The notes under the pieces: generated by a model | What the model was told of the DNA's origin: nothing | Seen by the model: the letters and a program-made list of their open reading frames with translations, nothing else | Database searches by the model: none | NCBI RefSeq assembly: GCF_023277745.1 | Contig: NZ_CP086322.1 | Location: 9,175,127-9,239,126 of the forward strand | DNA from: Streptomyces halobius | Lineage (GTDB): Bacteria; Actinomycetota; Actinomycetes; Streptomycetales; Streptomycetaceae | Length of the DNA stretch: 64,000 bases | Direction of reading: 5' to 3' | In this document: in pieces, positions 24,524-33,448 of the stretch | Numbering within the stretch: the first letter of the stretch is position 1 | How the letters are laid out: each line of letters starts with the position of its first letter | Made by a program: the position numbers and the translations under genes

Positions 24524-26715
24524 CCCTCATCGACTTGACCAAGCCCCACCAGCCCTCGCCCGCCACCGACGCGGACGCGGACGCGCCGCAGTACTTCGAG
24601 CGCGCCGAGCTCATCCTGGCGCTCCCCGACGCCAAGCCCCTCGCGTCCCTGGGCTTGAACCCCGACCCGCTGCAGCCTCTGGCCGCCGCCTTCGCCGACG
24701 TCCGCAGTGAGGAGGGCGAGCAGGCCGAGGTGTGCCTGGACCTGATCCCGGTCAGCGAACGCCGCCTCGCCCGCCGCCGCCGCACCCTGCTCGCCGCCGC
24801 CCGCCGCCGCGGACCCTCCGCCTACGGCGAGCGCCTCACCACGGTCAGCGCCGCCGGCCTCGGGGCAAGCCTCATGGACGCCCTGACATCCGACTGGAAC
24901 GGCAACCGCTCCGCACGCACCACGAACCGGGTGCCGCGACAAAGCGACGTCCGCGACAGCGTCGGCAAGTTCACCCCCGGCGGCGCGGTCTTCGCCGTCC
25001 AACTCCTGCTGCGCACCACCGCCCGCCACCCCCAGGCCGCCCGCGCCCGCATGAACCAGCTGCTCGCCGCCCTCGCCTCCACCAGCGGGGAAAACTACTT
25101 CCGCCCCCACCGCCCCAAGACCCGCCGTGCCATCGCCCGCTTCGACCACCGCATGGCCACCGGCCAGTTCGCGCCCCGCCGTCGGCAGTGGCTGACCGCC
25201 CCCGAACTCGCCGGATTCCTCAAGCCCCCCACCGCCCGCTGCTCGGGCAGCAACGTCATGCGCTCCGGCGGTATCGTCCCGCCCGCCCCGGCCACCCTGC
25301 CCGTCTACACCGGACAGCCCGACCTCGTCCCGCTCGGCGCCGTCGTCTACCCCGACGGCCGCGAACGCATCGGCGCGGCCCGCATCAAGGACCTGCTGTT
25401 CGCCCTCTTGCTGGGCAAGTCCGGTCACGGCAAGACCGAGGAGGGCCTCGTCCAGGCCATCGCCCTGGCCCACAACGGCCACGGCACCTGGTTCCTCGAC
25501 CCCCACGGCGAAGCCTGGACGCGCGCACAGCCCTACATCGTCCACCCGCACCTGCAGGACCGGGTGTGGGAGATCAACCTGGCCACCCCCACCCCCGACC
25601 AGCGCGTGGTGTCGTGGAACCCGCTGTCGATGGAGGGGCGCGACGCCACGCACGTCCAAGAAGTCGTCCGCGCGGTCACCGAGGGCATCGCGGCCGCGCA
25701 GGACTGGGGCGACAAGGCACCGCGCGCCCGCACCATCCTGGCGCGCACCGTCCAGGCCCTGGCCCTCCTCGCGCTCCAGGCGGTCGCGGCCGGCCGCCCC
25801 GATCTGCAGCCCACCCTCTTCCAGATCCGCTCCTGGCTGACCGACGACCGCTGGCGCGAAGCCCTCCTGCCCCATCTACCGCCCACTGTGCAGAAGTACT
25901 GGACCACGACGTTCCCGAAGCTGGCGGAGAACGCGGTGCCCACGGTCACCTACGCCATCGACCGCCTCGACACCTCCGACTCGCTGCGCGCCTTCTTCGG
26001 CTCCCCGCGCTCCGGCTACGACGTCCGCACCGCCATGGACACCGGCCGCATCGTGTTCATCTGCCCCTCCGGCTCCGAAGCGGACGCGCTGGTCTCCTGC
26101 CTGCTCATCCACGACCTGCACCGCGCCGGCCTCTCCCGCCAGGACACGCCCCGCGAAGACCGCAAGACGTTCTGGGCCTGGGGCGACGAACTCACCGCCC
26201 TGGACTCCTCCTCCAAGGGCTTCCTCGCCGCCATCGCCGAACAACTCCGCAAGTACGAAGTGCGCTTCGTCGGCATGACGCAGATGGCACTGCGCCTTTC
26301 CGCAACCACCCGACAGGCGCTGCTGCAGAACCAGTCGATGCTCTCGACCTGCGCCGCCGACTACGACGAAGCAGCCTTCGTCGCCCGCCGCTGGAACGGG
26401 CACGTCACCGCCGAAACCATCACCGAACTGCCCAAATACCACTACCTGATGTCGATCGCCCTCGACGGCCGCCCCACCAAACCCTTCCGCGTCCGCGGCC
26501 TGCCCGTCGACGAACTCTTCGCCCACTACTACAACCCCGACAGGCTGCCCGCTCTTCGCCAGGCCATCGACACCAACACCCGCCGCCGCGCGGTCGGCGA
26601 GATTCTCGACGCCCTCGAAACCCTCGACGACGACATCCGCGCGCTGTTCACTGCACGCCCCGCCCTGCCGGCCGCCGGCGGCCCCGGCGACGACCAGCAC
26701 ACCCACCTCGGCTAG
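24520..26715 (+). CDS. VirD4/TraG-like type IV secretion coupling ATPase
   Basis: 731 residues. The C-terminal AAA+/FtsK-like ATPase has Walker A LLGKSGHGKTEEG (about residue 298), WFLDPHGEAW, Walker B FWAWGDELTALDSS (about 550) and QLRKYEVRFVGMTQMALRLS (motif with catalytic-type Gln/Arg). The N-terminal 250 residues carry no recognised motif. Family role: pumps the relaxase-bound DNA strand into the secretion channel. Upstream and downstream genes are plasmid-type, and the other secretion genes lie at 1-3.5 kb of the window. Confidence 0.85.
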   Translation: MTLIDLTKPHQPSPATDADADAPQYFERAELILALPDAKPLASLGLNPDPLQPLAAAFADVRSEEGEQAEVCLDLIPVSERRLARRRRTLLAAARRRGPSAYGERLTTVSAAGLGASLMDALTSDWNGNRSARTTNRVPRQSDVRDSVGKFTPGGAVFAVQLLLRTTARHPQAARARMNQLLAALASTSGENYFRPHRPKTRRAIARFDHRMATGQFAPRRRQWLTAPELAGFLKPPTARCSGSNVMRSGGIVPPAPATLPVYTGQPDLVPLGAVVYPDGRERIGAARIKDLLFALLLGKSGHGKTEEGLVQAIALAHNGHGTWFLDPHGEAWTRAQPYIVHPHLQDRVWEINLATPTPDQRVVSWNPLSMEGRDATHVQEVVRAVTEGIAAAQDWGDKAPRARTILARTVQALALLALQAVAAGRPDLQPTLFQIRSWLTDDRWREALLPHLPPTVQKYWTTTFPKLAENAVPTVTYAIDRLDTSDSLRAFFGSPRSGYDVRTAMDTGRIVFICPSGSEADALVSCLLIHDLHRAGLSRQDTPREDRKTFWAWGDELTALDSSSKGFLAAIAEQLRKYEVRFVGMTQMALRLSATTRQALLQNQSMLSTCAADYDEAAFVARRWNGHVTAETITELPKYHYLMSIALDGRPTKPFRVRGLPVDELFAHYYNPDRLPALRQAIDTNTRRRAVGEILDALETLDDDIRALFTARPALPAAGGPGDDQHTHLG

Positions 26716-26723
26716 GAGCCACC

Positions 26724-27668
26724 ATGCCCTACCCCCACCCTGTCCCCGCCGGCGTCAGCGTCACCGGCCAGCACGCCCTCGACGCCCTCTACCAGCACCG
26801 CCTGGTCTCCACCGGCCAACTCCACCGCCTGATCACCCCGCAGAACACCAGCTCCGAATACCTCCGCCGCCAGCTCCAGAGCCTGCGCAGCGACGGCCTG
26901 GCCGATTGCGTCAACCGCCGCCGCCACGGCCAGAGCGAACTGCTGTGGTGGCTGACCGAAAACGGCGCCGAAGCCGTGGAAGCCACCGGCCTGCTGGCCA
27001 AACGCCCCTACCGCATGAGCCGGCAGGCAGCCGCCGGCCCCCTGCAGGAGCACACCCTGGCCACCGTCGAAACCGGCACCGCTTTCGTCACCCACGCCGC
27101 CCGCCTCGGCCACGAATGCGGGCCCCTCGACTGGACCCCGGAGATCGCCCACTACTACCGCGCCGAAGACCGCCCCGGCGAGGAACTGTCGCTGATCCCC
27201 GACGCCGTTCTCCACTACGTCCACACCGAAGCCGACCGGCGCACGCTGCTCACCTTCTTCATCGAGGTCGACCGCGCCCAGATGACCGTGGGCCGCCTCG
27301 CCCAGAAACTCCACGCCTACGCCGCCTACCACGCCTACGCCCCGCAGCCGGCCACCCGCGCGGCACGCACCACCACCGCCAAGCCCCAGCTGGCATGGCG
27401 CAGCCGCTATCCCCTCTACCCCCGCGTCCTTCTCGTCCTCACCGGCGCCACGAGCGCGCGACTCCAAAGCCGCATCAACGACCTGCGCAGCCTTGCCGCA
27501 GCCGACCCCCGCCTGCCCACCGCCGGCATCAAGGCCGGCATCACCACACTCGACGAACTGCGCGACCGCGGCCCCTTCGCCCCCATCGTCACCCCCGTAC
27601 TCGGCCCAGCCACCCCGACCGACGTCTGGCTCGCCCCCACCACCGCGCCTGCCGCCACCGCGGCCTGA
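26724..27668 (+). CDS. Replication-relaxation family protein
   Basis: 314 residues, 8 bases after the ATPase gene. N-terminal winged helix (LDALYQHRLVSTGQLHRLIT, LRRQLQSLRSDGLADCVNRR) and a central domain with ELSLIPDAVLHY and FFIEVDRAQMTVGRLAQKL, which is the conserved core of the replication-relaxation (RRF) family found on Streptomyces plasmids and integrative elements. It is thought to act at the origin in mobilisation or replication; precise activity is not known. Confidence 0.8.
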   Translation: MPYPHPVPAGVSVTGQHALDALYQHRLVSTGQLHRLITPQNTSSEYLRRQLQSLRSDGLADCVNRRRHGQSELLWWLTENGAEAVEATGLLAKRPYRMSRQAAAGPLQEHTLATVETGTAFVTHAARLGHECGPLDWTPEIAHYYRAEDRPGEELSLIPDAVLHYVHTEADRRTLLTFFIEVDRAQMTVGRLAQKLHAYAAYHAYAPQPATRAARTTTAKPQLAWRSRYPLYPRVLLVLTGATSARLQSRINDLRSLAAADPRLPTAGIKAGITTLDELRDRGPFAPIVTPVLGPATPTDVWLAPTTAPAATAA

Positions 27669-27685
27669 CCGACAAGGACACCCCC

Positions 27686-28021
27686 ATGCTCTGGTTCACC
27701 ACACCCAACCCCCCGGCTCCCGCACCCGCGCAGCCCCACCAGCCGGCCTGCACCGACCTGGACGCAGCGGCCCGGCCGCACACCCCGCCTATCGCCGAAA
27801 TGCTCGCCCTGTACCGCCACACCCGCCCGATAGGGACGCTCGCCGGACAGGAACAGTCCGCGGAGGAGTACCGGAGGATCGCCCGTTCCGTCATCCACCA
27901 CATCTATGAGGGCTGGCAGCAGCAGACCGGCGGCCGCGGAAGCATCGACGACCTTCTCCTGGTCCCCCGCGCCCCCACCACGGCCCCGCCGCAGGCGGAC
28001 AGAGCCCGCATCCCGCACTGA
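27686..28021 (+). CDS. Small protein downstream of the replication-relaxation gene
   Basis: 111 residues from ATG at 27686. The N-terminal 40 residues are Pro/Ala-rich and low in complexity; the rest has a helical segment (AEEYRRIARSVIHHIYEGWQ). No family is recognised. It lies 17 bases after the preceding gene in the same direction and is followed at once by the HTH protein, so it is probably part of the mobilisation operon. Confidence 0.6.
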   Translation: MLWFTTPNPPAPAPAQPHQPACTDLDAAARPHTPPIAEMLALYRHTRPIGTLAGQEQSAEEYRRIARSVIHHIYEGWQQQTGGRGSIDDLLLVPRAPTTAPPQADRARIPH

Positions 28022-28110
28022 AAAAAGCGGTGGCCGCGAAGTCATCACCTCCGCGGCCACCAAACGCCGTTCAGCGTCTGCACTCCCTGCTAGGAAAGCG
28101 CATCCTCATC

Positions 28111-28737
28111 ATGCCTGACACCACCGGCGACCACCACACCGAGGAATCCGGCCCGGCACGACCAGAATTCACCCTCGTCCTCGACCCGAGCGACCAGGAG
28201 TGCCACACCACCGCCTCCCGCCAGCTGCGCCGCAGTGAAGACTTCCTCGCCGCCGCCCACCACATGATCACCAGCGGCTACCACCCCAAGGCCGGCACCA
28301 CCACGCTGCGCCTGGCCAAGCTCTTCGCCGCCCGCATGCGCACCAGTCGCAACGGACACTTCGCCTTCGCCGCCGACGCCACCGCCCGCGCCCTCGGCGT
28401 CTCCCGCCGCACCGTGATGTACGCCGCCAAGCACCTGCGCGAGCTCGGCCTGATCGCCTACGTCGAACACGGCACCAAGGCCAACGTGCGGCGCACCAGG
28501 GGCGCCTGGAAGCCCGGCGACGGATACCGCGCCACTGCCACGATTTTCGCTGCCGTCGCCCCGCCCGCGTACGACGAAGCCCGCGGCCGTCGCCTGTCCG
28601 GACACGGCTACCACGCCCGCATCATCGGCGTCACCTCCCACGGCCGTCACCGCGCTATCGCTGAAGCCCGCCGCAAGGCCACCCAGACCGACCGGACGCG
28701 TTGCACCCCTTCTGTGGTGGTCTCTACAGACACCTAG
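28111..28737 (+). pseudogene. HTH plasmid replication-type protein, N-terminal part, frameshifted
   Basis: From ATG at 28111: 208 residues with HTH ALGVSRRTVMYAAKHLRELG in the middle (about 100-120). The frame ends at TAG 28735-28737, right where the sequence VSTDT in this frame gives way to EVQVDGGINYTSR in the next. Upstream GTG at 28030 is another possible start. A single-base shift would join it to the next ORF into a protein of about 460 residues. It may be a real decay, a programmed shift or an error. Confidence 0.55.
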
Positions 28738-29483
28738 AGGTGCAGGTAGACGGGGGTATTAACTACACCTCGCGCACGCGCTCGAGGCGCAAAACCCCCA
28801 CCTCCCACCACCACCGCACCACCCCGCAGCGCTGCGCCCGGCACATCACCGCCACCGAGCAGCTCCAGACGGAGATCTGGTGGCTCCACCGCACCTGCTC
28901 ACGCAAACTCGCCTACGCCCTGCGCCCCCTGCTCGACGCCGGCTGGACCGCCCAGGGCCTGGCCGCCGAACTGCGGACCTGGGGCGTGCCCGGACATCTC
29001 CGCAACCCCATCGCCTACATCCACCACGAACTGGCACGCCGCCAGCACACCGGAGACCTTCCCCCCACCCACGCCGCGCCCCAGCCCGCCAAAACCCCTG
29101 CCGCGGACGAGAACGCCGAGCGCTACACCGCCCTGCTCCGCTCCCTGGATGGCCCCAACACCCCCGCCTGGCAGCACTACGAGGCCGAGCTCCGCCCCGG
29201 CCTGCGCAGCGCTCTCGCGGCCCGTCGCGCCGAGGTGCCGGCGCAGCCGCCCCGGCACGCTGCGCGCCTGCGCGAACCGGAGAGCCATTTCTGGCAGTCG
29301 CTCGCAGCCCCTACCAGCGCCTCTCCGCTAACGTACCGGCGACGCACTCGTGGTGCGTGCCCACCGCGTCAGCCGGACGCGGAAGCGCGCGAAGGGTGGA
29401 TGGAAGCCCTGCGCGACCAGCAGGCAGCCGAACGCGCCTTCGCTGCCCTGCGTGCCGAACTGGACGAGCGAGCCGGCCGATGA
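28701..29483 (+). pseudogene. C-terminal part of the same HTH/replication-type protein (out of frame)
   Basis: 260 residues in the frame that follows; the true continuation begins near 28737 with EVQVDGGINYTS. Helical, Arg-rich: LRPLLDAGWTAQGLAAELRT (possible second HTH) and REGWMEALRDQQAAERAFAA at the end. The stop is followed by a repeat array. The high basic content is typical of DNA-binding plasmid proteins. The family is not recognised with certainty. Confidence 0.5.
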
Positions 29484-29485
29484 CC

Positions 29486-29596
29486 AGTTGGACCGAGGGT
29501 AGGTTTCATCGTTTGCTCCACGGTTTGCTCCACGGTTTGCTCCACGGTTTGCTCCACGGTTGGTTTCATCGTGTGACCGAGAGTTGGACCGAGGGT
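29486..29596. repeat. Iteron-like array: nested direct repeats around four 12-bp repeats
   Basis: Four exact copies of GTTTGCTCCACG (29511-29558) are framed by GGTTTCATC (29502-29510 and 29562-29570), which is in turn framed by AGTTGGACCGAGGGT (29486-29500 and 29582-29596). The layered arrangement suggests an origin or partition/transfer site. It lies right after a likely replication gene. Confidence 0.65.
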
Positions 29597-29634
29597 GGGA
29601 AACCCCCTTTGACGCCGTGCCTCATTGATGCAGG

Positions 29635-30222
29635 TCAGACCCGGTGGGCAGGCCCTTTCGCCGCGCGGACATCTCTTCCTACGCGGTAGCCGGAGGAAGA
29701 GAATCCTTGTTTGGTGTGCCGCGCGGGCCCTGCCACGGCCGACCGGTCGGCCGGCGCCCGCACCCCTGCGACCCCGGCCGCGCCGCCCGCGTCCAGCTGG
29801 CCACGTTCATGCTGCGGGTCGGTGTCCCGCAGTGCCGTACCGCTGTGCTGGCGCGCCTCTGTTGTCAGCCGGGCCGCCGAAGCGAGCGTGCCGGGTCCGA
29901 AGAGCATGAGCCACAGGGCGATCATGTCGGTCTCTGTGGCGATGAAGTACGTGGTCAGGCTCACCTCTGCCAGCAGGACGGTGAGCAACCACCGCACCAG
30001 GGCCGTGTGTGATGAGCGTGCGAAGGGGGGAAAGACGGCCAGTGCGACACCATAGGCACTGACGGCGACCAAAATCGCCACCGGGCCCAGCAGGAAGGTG
30101 AGCAAGAGAGCGCCCAGGGAAATGGCAGCAATGGCCCAGCTGAGTCTCTTCAAGGGGCCCTGGACTCCCATAGCCGTGATAGCGCCCCCCAAGCCGAGCA
30201 ATGCGACGATGGTCAGCAGCAC
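29635..30222 (-). CDS. Multipass membrane protein, function unknown
   Basis: 195 residues from GTG at 30222 (AGGAGAAG upstream). Five hydrophobic segments (IVALLGLGGAITAMG, AIAAISLGALLLTFLLG, ILVAVSAYGVALAVF, LTVLLAEVSLTTYFIA, MIALWLMLFGPGTLASA) are followed by a disordered tail of about 60 residues. No family is recognised. It converges on the repeat array and the HTH gene. Confidence 0.7.
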   Translation of the reverse strand: MLLTIVALLGLGGAITAMGVQGPLKRLSWAIAAISLGALLLTFLLGPVAILVAVSAYGVALAVFPPFARSSHTALVRWLLTVLLAEVSLTTYFIATETDMIALWLMLFGPGTLASAARLTTEARQHSGTALRDTDPQHERGQLDAGGAAGVAGVRAPADRSAVAGPARHTKQGFSSSGYRVGRDVRAAKGPAHRV

Positions 30223-30272
30223 TTCTTCTCCTGATGATTTTACTGAGTTCTGTGGATCGATATGAGCGGGGG

Positions 30273-30315
30273 CCCGCCCGCATCTTCCGCGAGAGATCCC
30301 GAAGATGCGGGCGGG
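30273..30315. terminator. Long stem-loop
   Basis: CCCGCCCGCATCTTC (30273-30287) and its perfect complement (30301-30315) with a 13-base loop, between two minus-strand genes. It would end a transcript coming from the right. Confidence 0.6.
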
Positions 30316-30431
30316 CGAAGATCAGACCATTGACCGTCGGCTACTGGCCACTAGCTACTCCAGCACCCCCGACACAACACCCTCACACGGAAACGGACAT
30401 CACTTCACGAACCGCCCACTAAGAAGCCGTC

Positions 30432-30806
30432 TCATTTGGTGAGTCGGCGGTAGCAGATAAGAGCGGCAGCGATGCCGACGAAGGCGAGGAAGTGCTCGGC
30501 TTTGCGTTCGTATCGGCGGTGGAGGTCGAAGAGGGCTGGCCGGCGCCGGTGGTCGGCCTGCTTGCAGCGCCCTGAACAGAAGCGAGCGTCGGAACGACGC
30601 TCCAGGCCCGCCAACCAGGTGACCCCGCAGACCGGGCACTCCCTCGTCTGCATCCGGGAGGAGGCGTCACGGAGCGCGCGTACGGTCCGGGCACCAAGGT
30701 CACGCGAGCTGACGGCAGTGTGTGTCCACTGCCGGCCACAGCGCCCATCGGCTGGCGCACCGCGCTGAAGGCGGCGAGCGGCGCTCGTGATGCCGGGTGT
30801 GGGCAT
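30432..30806 (-). pseudogene. Zinc-finger segment joined to a transposase C-terminal tail
   Basis: The C-terminal 34 residues (RRYERKAEHFLAFVGIAAAL, then ICYRRLTK) are the typical end of IS5-family transposases. Before them is a cysteine cluster, CPVCGVTW, then RFCSGRCKQADHRRR, which may bind zinc. The long N-terminus is low in complexity; ATG at 30653 is an alternative start. This looks like an insertion scar that fused a small zinc-finger gene to the tail of a lost transposase. Confidence 0.5.
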
Positions 30807-30840
30807 CGCGAGCGCCGCTCGGGGGAGTGGGGCGGGGCCT

Positions 30841-31158
30841 TCAGTCTCTCGGGAGACGGAGGCGGTTGCGGCCGGACGGGCGCCGGGCCTGGGCGTTGCG
30901 GTGGGTCCAGCGCCAGCGGTTCGTCAGGGCGAGGCCCGCACCCATCACGAGGGCTGCGCCAACGATCAGGGGCGGGCCGACTGCGAAGCCGGCGAGGAGG
31001 AGGCAGTATCCGGCGGGCAAGAGCCAGCGGAACCAGGGCTCCCCGGGTTTGCGCAGCGCGTCCCAGACCAGGCCCGCCAGCAGCGCGAGGGCGATCACGG
31101 CGCCGATGACGGGCACGCCGGCCGGGGTGACGTTCACCGCGAGCGTCGTCGACGTCAT
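30841..31158 (-). CDS. Small membrane protein with three helices
   Basis: 105 residues from ATG at 31158 (GGGAGG upstream). Hydrophobic segments: VPVIGAVIALALLAGLVW, WLLPAGYCLLLAGFAV and PLIVGAALVMGAGLAL, then a basic Arg-rich tail. No family is recognised. It stands alone between a transposase scar and IS ends. Confidence 0.6.
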   Translation of the reverse strand: MTSTTLAVNVTPAGVPVIGAVIALALLAGLVWDALRKPGEPWFRWLLPAGYCLLLAGFAVGPPLIVGAALVMGAGLALTNRWRWTHRNAQARRPSGRNRLRLPRD

Positions 31159-31271
31159 CGCGCTGCCTCCCGCCACGCTGTCTCCCTCCATGCCGCCGCT
31201 CCGCATGTCGCAGCCGTCACCAGACCGGCCAAGGTGGCCATCCCCGATGCTGACCGTATCGAGTCAGTTGA

Positions 31272-31343
31272 TCATTGCGGGACAGCCCTTAGCGACGCGG
31301 CTGGCGCGCCGGTGAGCGGCTTACGGGCCGCCCCACGATTGAT
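31272..31343. repeat. Solo IS ends related to the element at 31749-32870
   Basis: 31272-31293 (containing GCGGGACAGCCC, TTAGC) resembles the right end of the nearby IS, and 31323-31343 (ACGGGCCGCCCC, ACGATTGAT) matches that element's inverted repeat at 19 of 21 positions. These are extra, unpaired ends outside the intact IS. Apart from them the interval 31159-31511 holds nothing I can support. Confidence 0.55.
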
Positions 31344-31511
31344 CGCGGGGCGGCCGTGACATGACGAAGACCGCGACTTCCGGTCCATCGAAGTGTGTAG
31401 TGCGCATCTCATCCGTCGGGTTGAGGTTGCGCCCCGCGTCCCCACCTAGGGTTGTGAGCGAGCAACAGCCCTGGACGCCAGGGATGAAGCGACCTCAAGG
31501 AGATCAGCCAC

Positions 31512-31706
31512 GTGGCTCCCGCCTCGAAGAACATCGTCGAGGGCGCAGTCTGCGCCGTCATCGGAGTTGCGCTGGGCTTGTTCACCGAGGATGTCCACAT
31601 TCCCGTCTTTACGCTCACGAAGGTGGGCGTGGTGCTGATCGCTATCGGTGGCATACAGCTGCTTTACGGCGTGTACCAGGCGTTCGGCGCGCGGAGTGTG
31701 GAGTAG
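31512..31706 (+). CDS. 64-residue two-helix membrane protein
   Basis: GTG at 31512 behind CAAGGAGATC. Two helices (VEGAVCAVIGVALGLF and LTKVGVVLIAIGGIQLLYGV) with a short loop. No family is recognised. It lies between the solo IS end at 31323 and the intact IS left end at 31749, so it could be carried as a passenger. Confidence 0.6.
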   Translation: MAPASKNIVEGAVCAVIGVALGLFTEDVHIPVFTLTKVGVVLIAIGGIQLLYGVYQAFGARSVE

Positions 31707-31748
31707 CGGACGGCCGGGCAGCGGCATACCGCTTGGACCGTGCTGCCT

Positions 31749-32870
31749 TCACGGGTTGCCTCGCGATTGATCTTGTTCACAGGTGGGGACATGGCGAAGG
31801 CCGTGCGAGTTGTCTGGGGTGTGATGCTCAGTCAGGCCCGCACGGCCATGTCCCATTCTGCCTTCTGCGGCCTGTCGGAGGAGCACCTGGGCGAGCTGGC
31901 CTCCGAGCTCGCCGCGCGCTGGGAGGCGCGATGTGAGTCCGGACGGCACGACCGACGTGGGGGTTCCCGTCGCCGGGAGGCGGGGGCCGGACCGAAGTAC
32001 GGACTGGTCTTCGTCGACCGGCTGCTGGTGACGCTGGTGCACCTGCGGACCGGGCTCACCCACCAGGCCCTGGGAGTGGTCTACGGGGTGGGCTCGTCCA
32101 CCATCGGCCGCGCGATCGGTGAGATCCGTCCGCTGCTCGCCGAGCGCGGATTCGCCGTCCCGGACCATCCTGGGCTGCGGCTGCGCACGCTGGAGGACGT
32201 GTTCGCCTACGCCGAAGCCGAAAACGTCACCCTGCGGATTGACGGGATGGAGACCCAGGTCCGCCGCCCGAGGGCGGGCAGACCCGGCCGGCGCGCGTTC
32301 GTGTCAGGCAAACGGAAGCAGAACACCATCAAGACGACCACGATCAGTGACGGGCACGGGCGCACCCTGTGGTCCGGGGCAGTGCGGCCGGGCCGGATGC
32401 ATGACCAGACCTCGGTGCGCACCGAGGGCATCGCCGAGCAGTTCCGTCGGCACCCCACGGTCAAAGCAGAGGTCGACGACGGCTATCGGGGTCTGGCCAT
32501 CGAGTTCCCCGGCCAGGTCTTCGCCCCGCCGAAGAAACCGAAGGGGGCGGATGACGACGCGCCGTTGACCGAACGGTATGGCTGGCGCGAGATGAAGCGC
32601 CGCCAGTCCTCGCGTCGCATCTGTGTCGAACACGCGAACGCCGAGCACCGCCAGTGGCGTCCGCTTCAGCGGTACACCGGACGCCGCGAGACCTACGGCG
32701 AAACCCACCGCGCCGTCGCCGGGCTGGTCTCTGCCCGCGCCGCCCGCAGGCCCACCCGGCACAAGCCAAGCACCGAACTCGTGCCCGTCCGCCCGGCGGC
32801 CTGCTGAATCACGCATCAGCCGAATCGCCAGGCCAACACACCCCAACATCAATCGCGGGGCAGCCCGTTA
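31749..32870. mobile_element. IS5-like insertion sequence
   Basis: Left end 31749-31774 and right end 32845-32870 are inverted repeats matching at 22 of 26 positions (shared TTGATC/GTTGATG-type inner and ACGGG outer bases). They enclose one transposase. Total 1122 bp. Target duplications were not resolved. Confidence 0.75.
31824..32807 (+). CDS. IS5-like (DDE_Tnp_4) transposase
   Basis: About 327 residues from ATG 31824 (MLSQARTAMS); the frame is open upstream to 31740 but crosses the IS left end. N-terminal helix-turn-helix (LTHQALGVVYGVGSSTIGRA), first Asp in VTLRIDGMETQVRRP, FVSGKRKQNTIKTT, second Asp in AEVDDGYRGLAI, and Glu near RICVEHANAEHR. The catalytic triad looks complete, so it may be active. 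Confidence 0.85.
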   Translation: MLSQARTAMSHSAFCGLSEEHLGELASELAARWEARCESGRHDRRGGSRRREAGAGPKYGLVFVDRLLVTLVHLRTGLTHQALGVVYGVGSSTIGRAIGEIRPLLAERGFAVPDHPGLRLRTLEDVFAYAEAENVTLRIDGMETQVRRPRAGRPGRRAFVSGKRKQNTIKTTTISDGHGRTLWSGAVRPGRMHDQTSVRTEGIAEQFRRHPTVKAEVDDGYRGLAIEFPGQVFAPPKKPKGADDDAPLTERYGWREMKRRQSSRRICVEHANAEHRQWRPLQRYTGRRETYGETHRAVAGLVSARAARRPTRHKPSTELVPVRPAAC

Positions 32871-33184
32871 GCTGCGGGACGCACAGAGGCGCCCCGCAGG
32901 ACGCCTCTGCCGTCTCCCCTCGCCGTGTGTGCACCCTGTTGTTACGCACCCGATTCCAGGCGACCGGCAGGAAGCCCGCGTCGGTGACGAAGTTACACAG
33001 ATATCAGAGGCGACTAATTGAAGCCGAAGCAGAAAGAGGGCACGAACCGCGCCTCGCACTGGCCCGGTCGCCTCTGGTACGCATTCGCGGCGACCTGCGC
33101 GTCCCGGTGGCCTTGGCCGTCAGACGCGGGCGCGGGACGGTCGTGGCGCAACTGCGCGCAATCGGCTCGACAGGGGAGGCAGTG
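32871..33184. other. Spacer after the IS, no supported gene
   Basis: About 310 bases. An open frame reads through it into the next gene, but no start or protein family supports coding here. Confidence 0.4.
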
Positions 33185-33448
33185 GTGACGTTACGGTTCG
33201 TCGGGATGGATCCGAACACCGGCGGTGAGGGATCGCCGACGGTGTGGGTGGAGGAGGAGAGCGCCGACCTCGTCCTGCAAGGCGAGGAAGCCGAAGCGCT
33301 CCTCAAAGATTTGATCGGCAGCACCCAGTGGGTGCCGGGGCACGCGACCGGCATCCCCGCCCACGAGCGGGTCATCCGGATTCCGGCCCGCATGGTGCCG
33401 ATTCTGAGGGAGGCGTGCGATGTCGCTGAACGAAAAGCCGTTCGCTGA
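33185..33448 (+). CDS. Small protein heading a DUF6879/DUF5753 cassette
   Basis: 87 residues from GTG 33185 (GGGGAGG upstream; GTG 33182 also possible). A compact beta-rich protein: MDPNTGGEGSPTVWVEEESA, GEEAEALLKDLIGSTQWVPG, ERVIRIPARMVPILREAC. Genes of this type regularly stand before DUF6879 and HTH-DUF5753 genes in Streptomyces (family knowledge). It overlaps the next gene by about 30 bases. No biochemical function is known. Confidence 0.65.
   Translation: MTLRFVGMDPNTGGEGSPTVWVEEESADLVLQGEEAEALLKDLIGSTQWVPGHATGIPAHERVIRIPARMVPILREACDVAERKAVR

Noticed and set aside
24732..27668. A 978-codon open frame ending in the replication-relaxation gene
   Set aside because: Its first two thirds are a shadow of the VirD4-like gene with Arg/Pro-rich sequence; the true start is 26724.
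29511..29558. CRISPR-like short repeats
   Set aside because: The 12-bp units are directly abutting with no spacers, so it is a tandem repeat.
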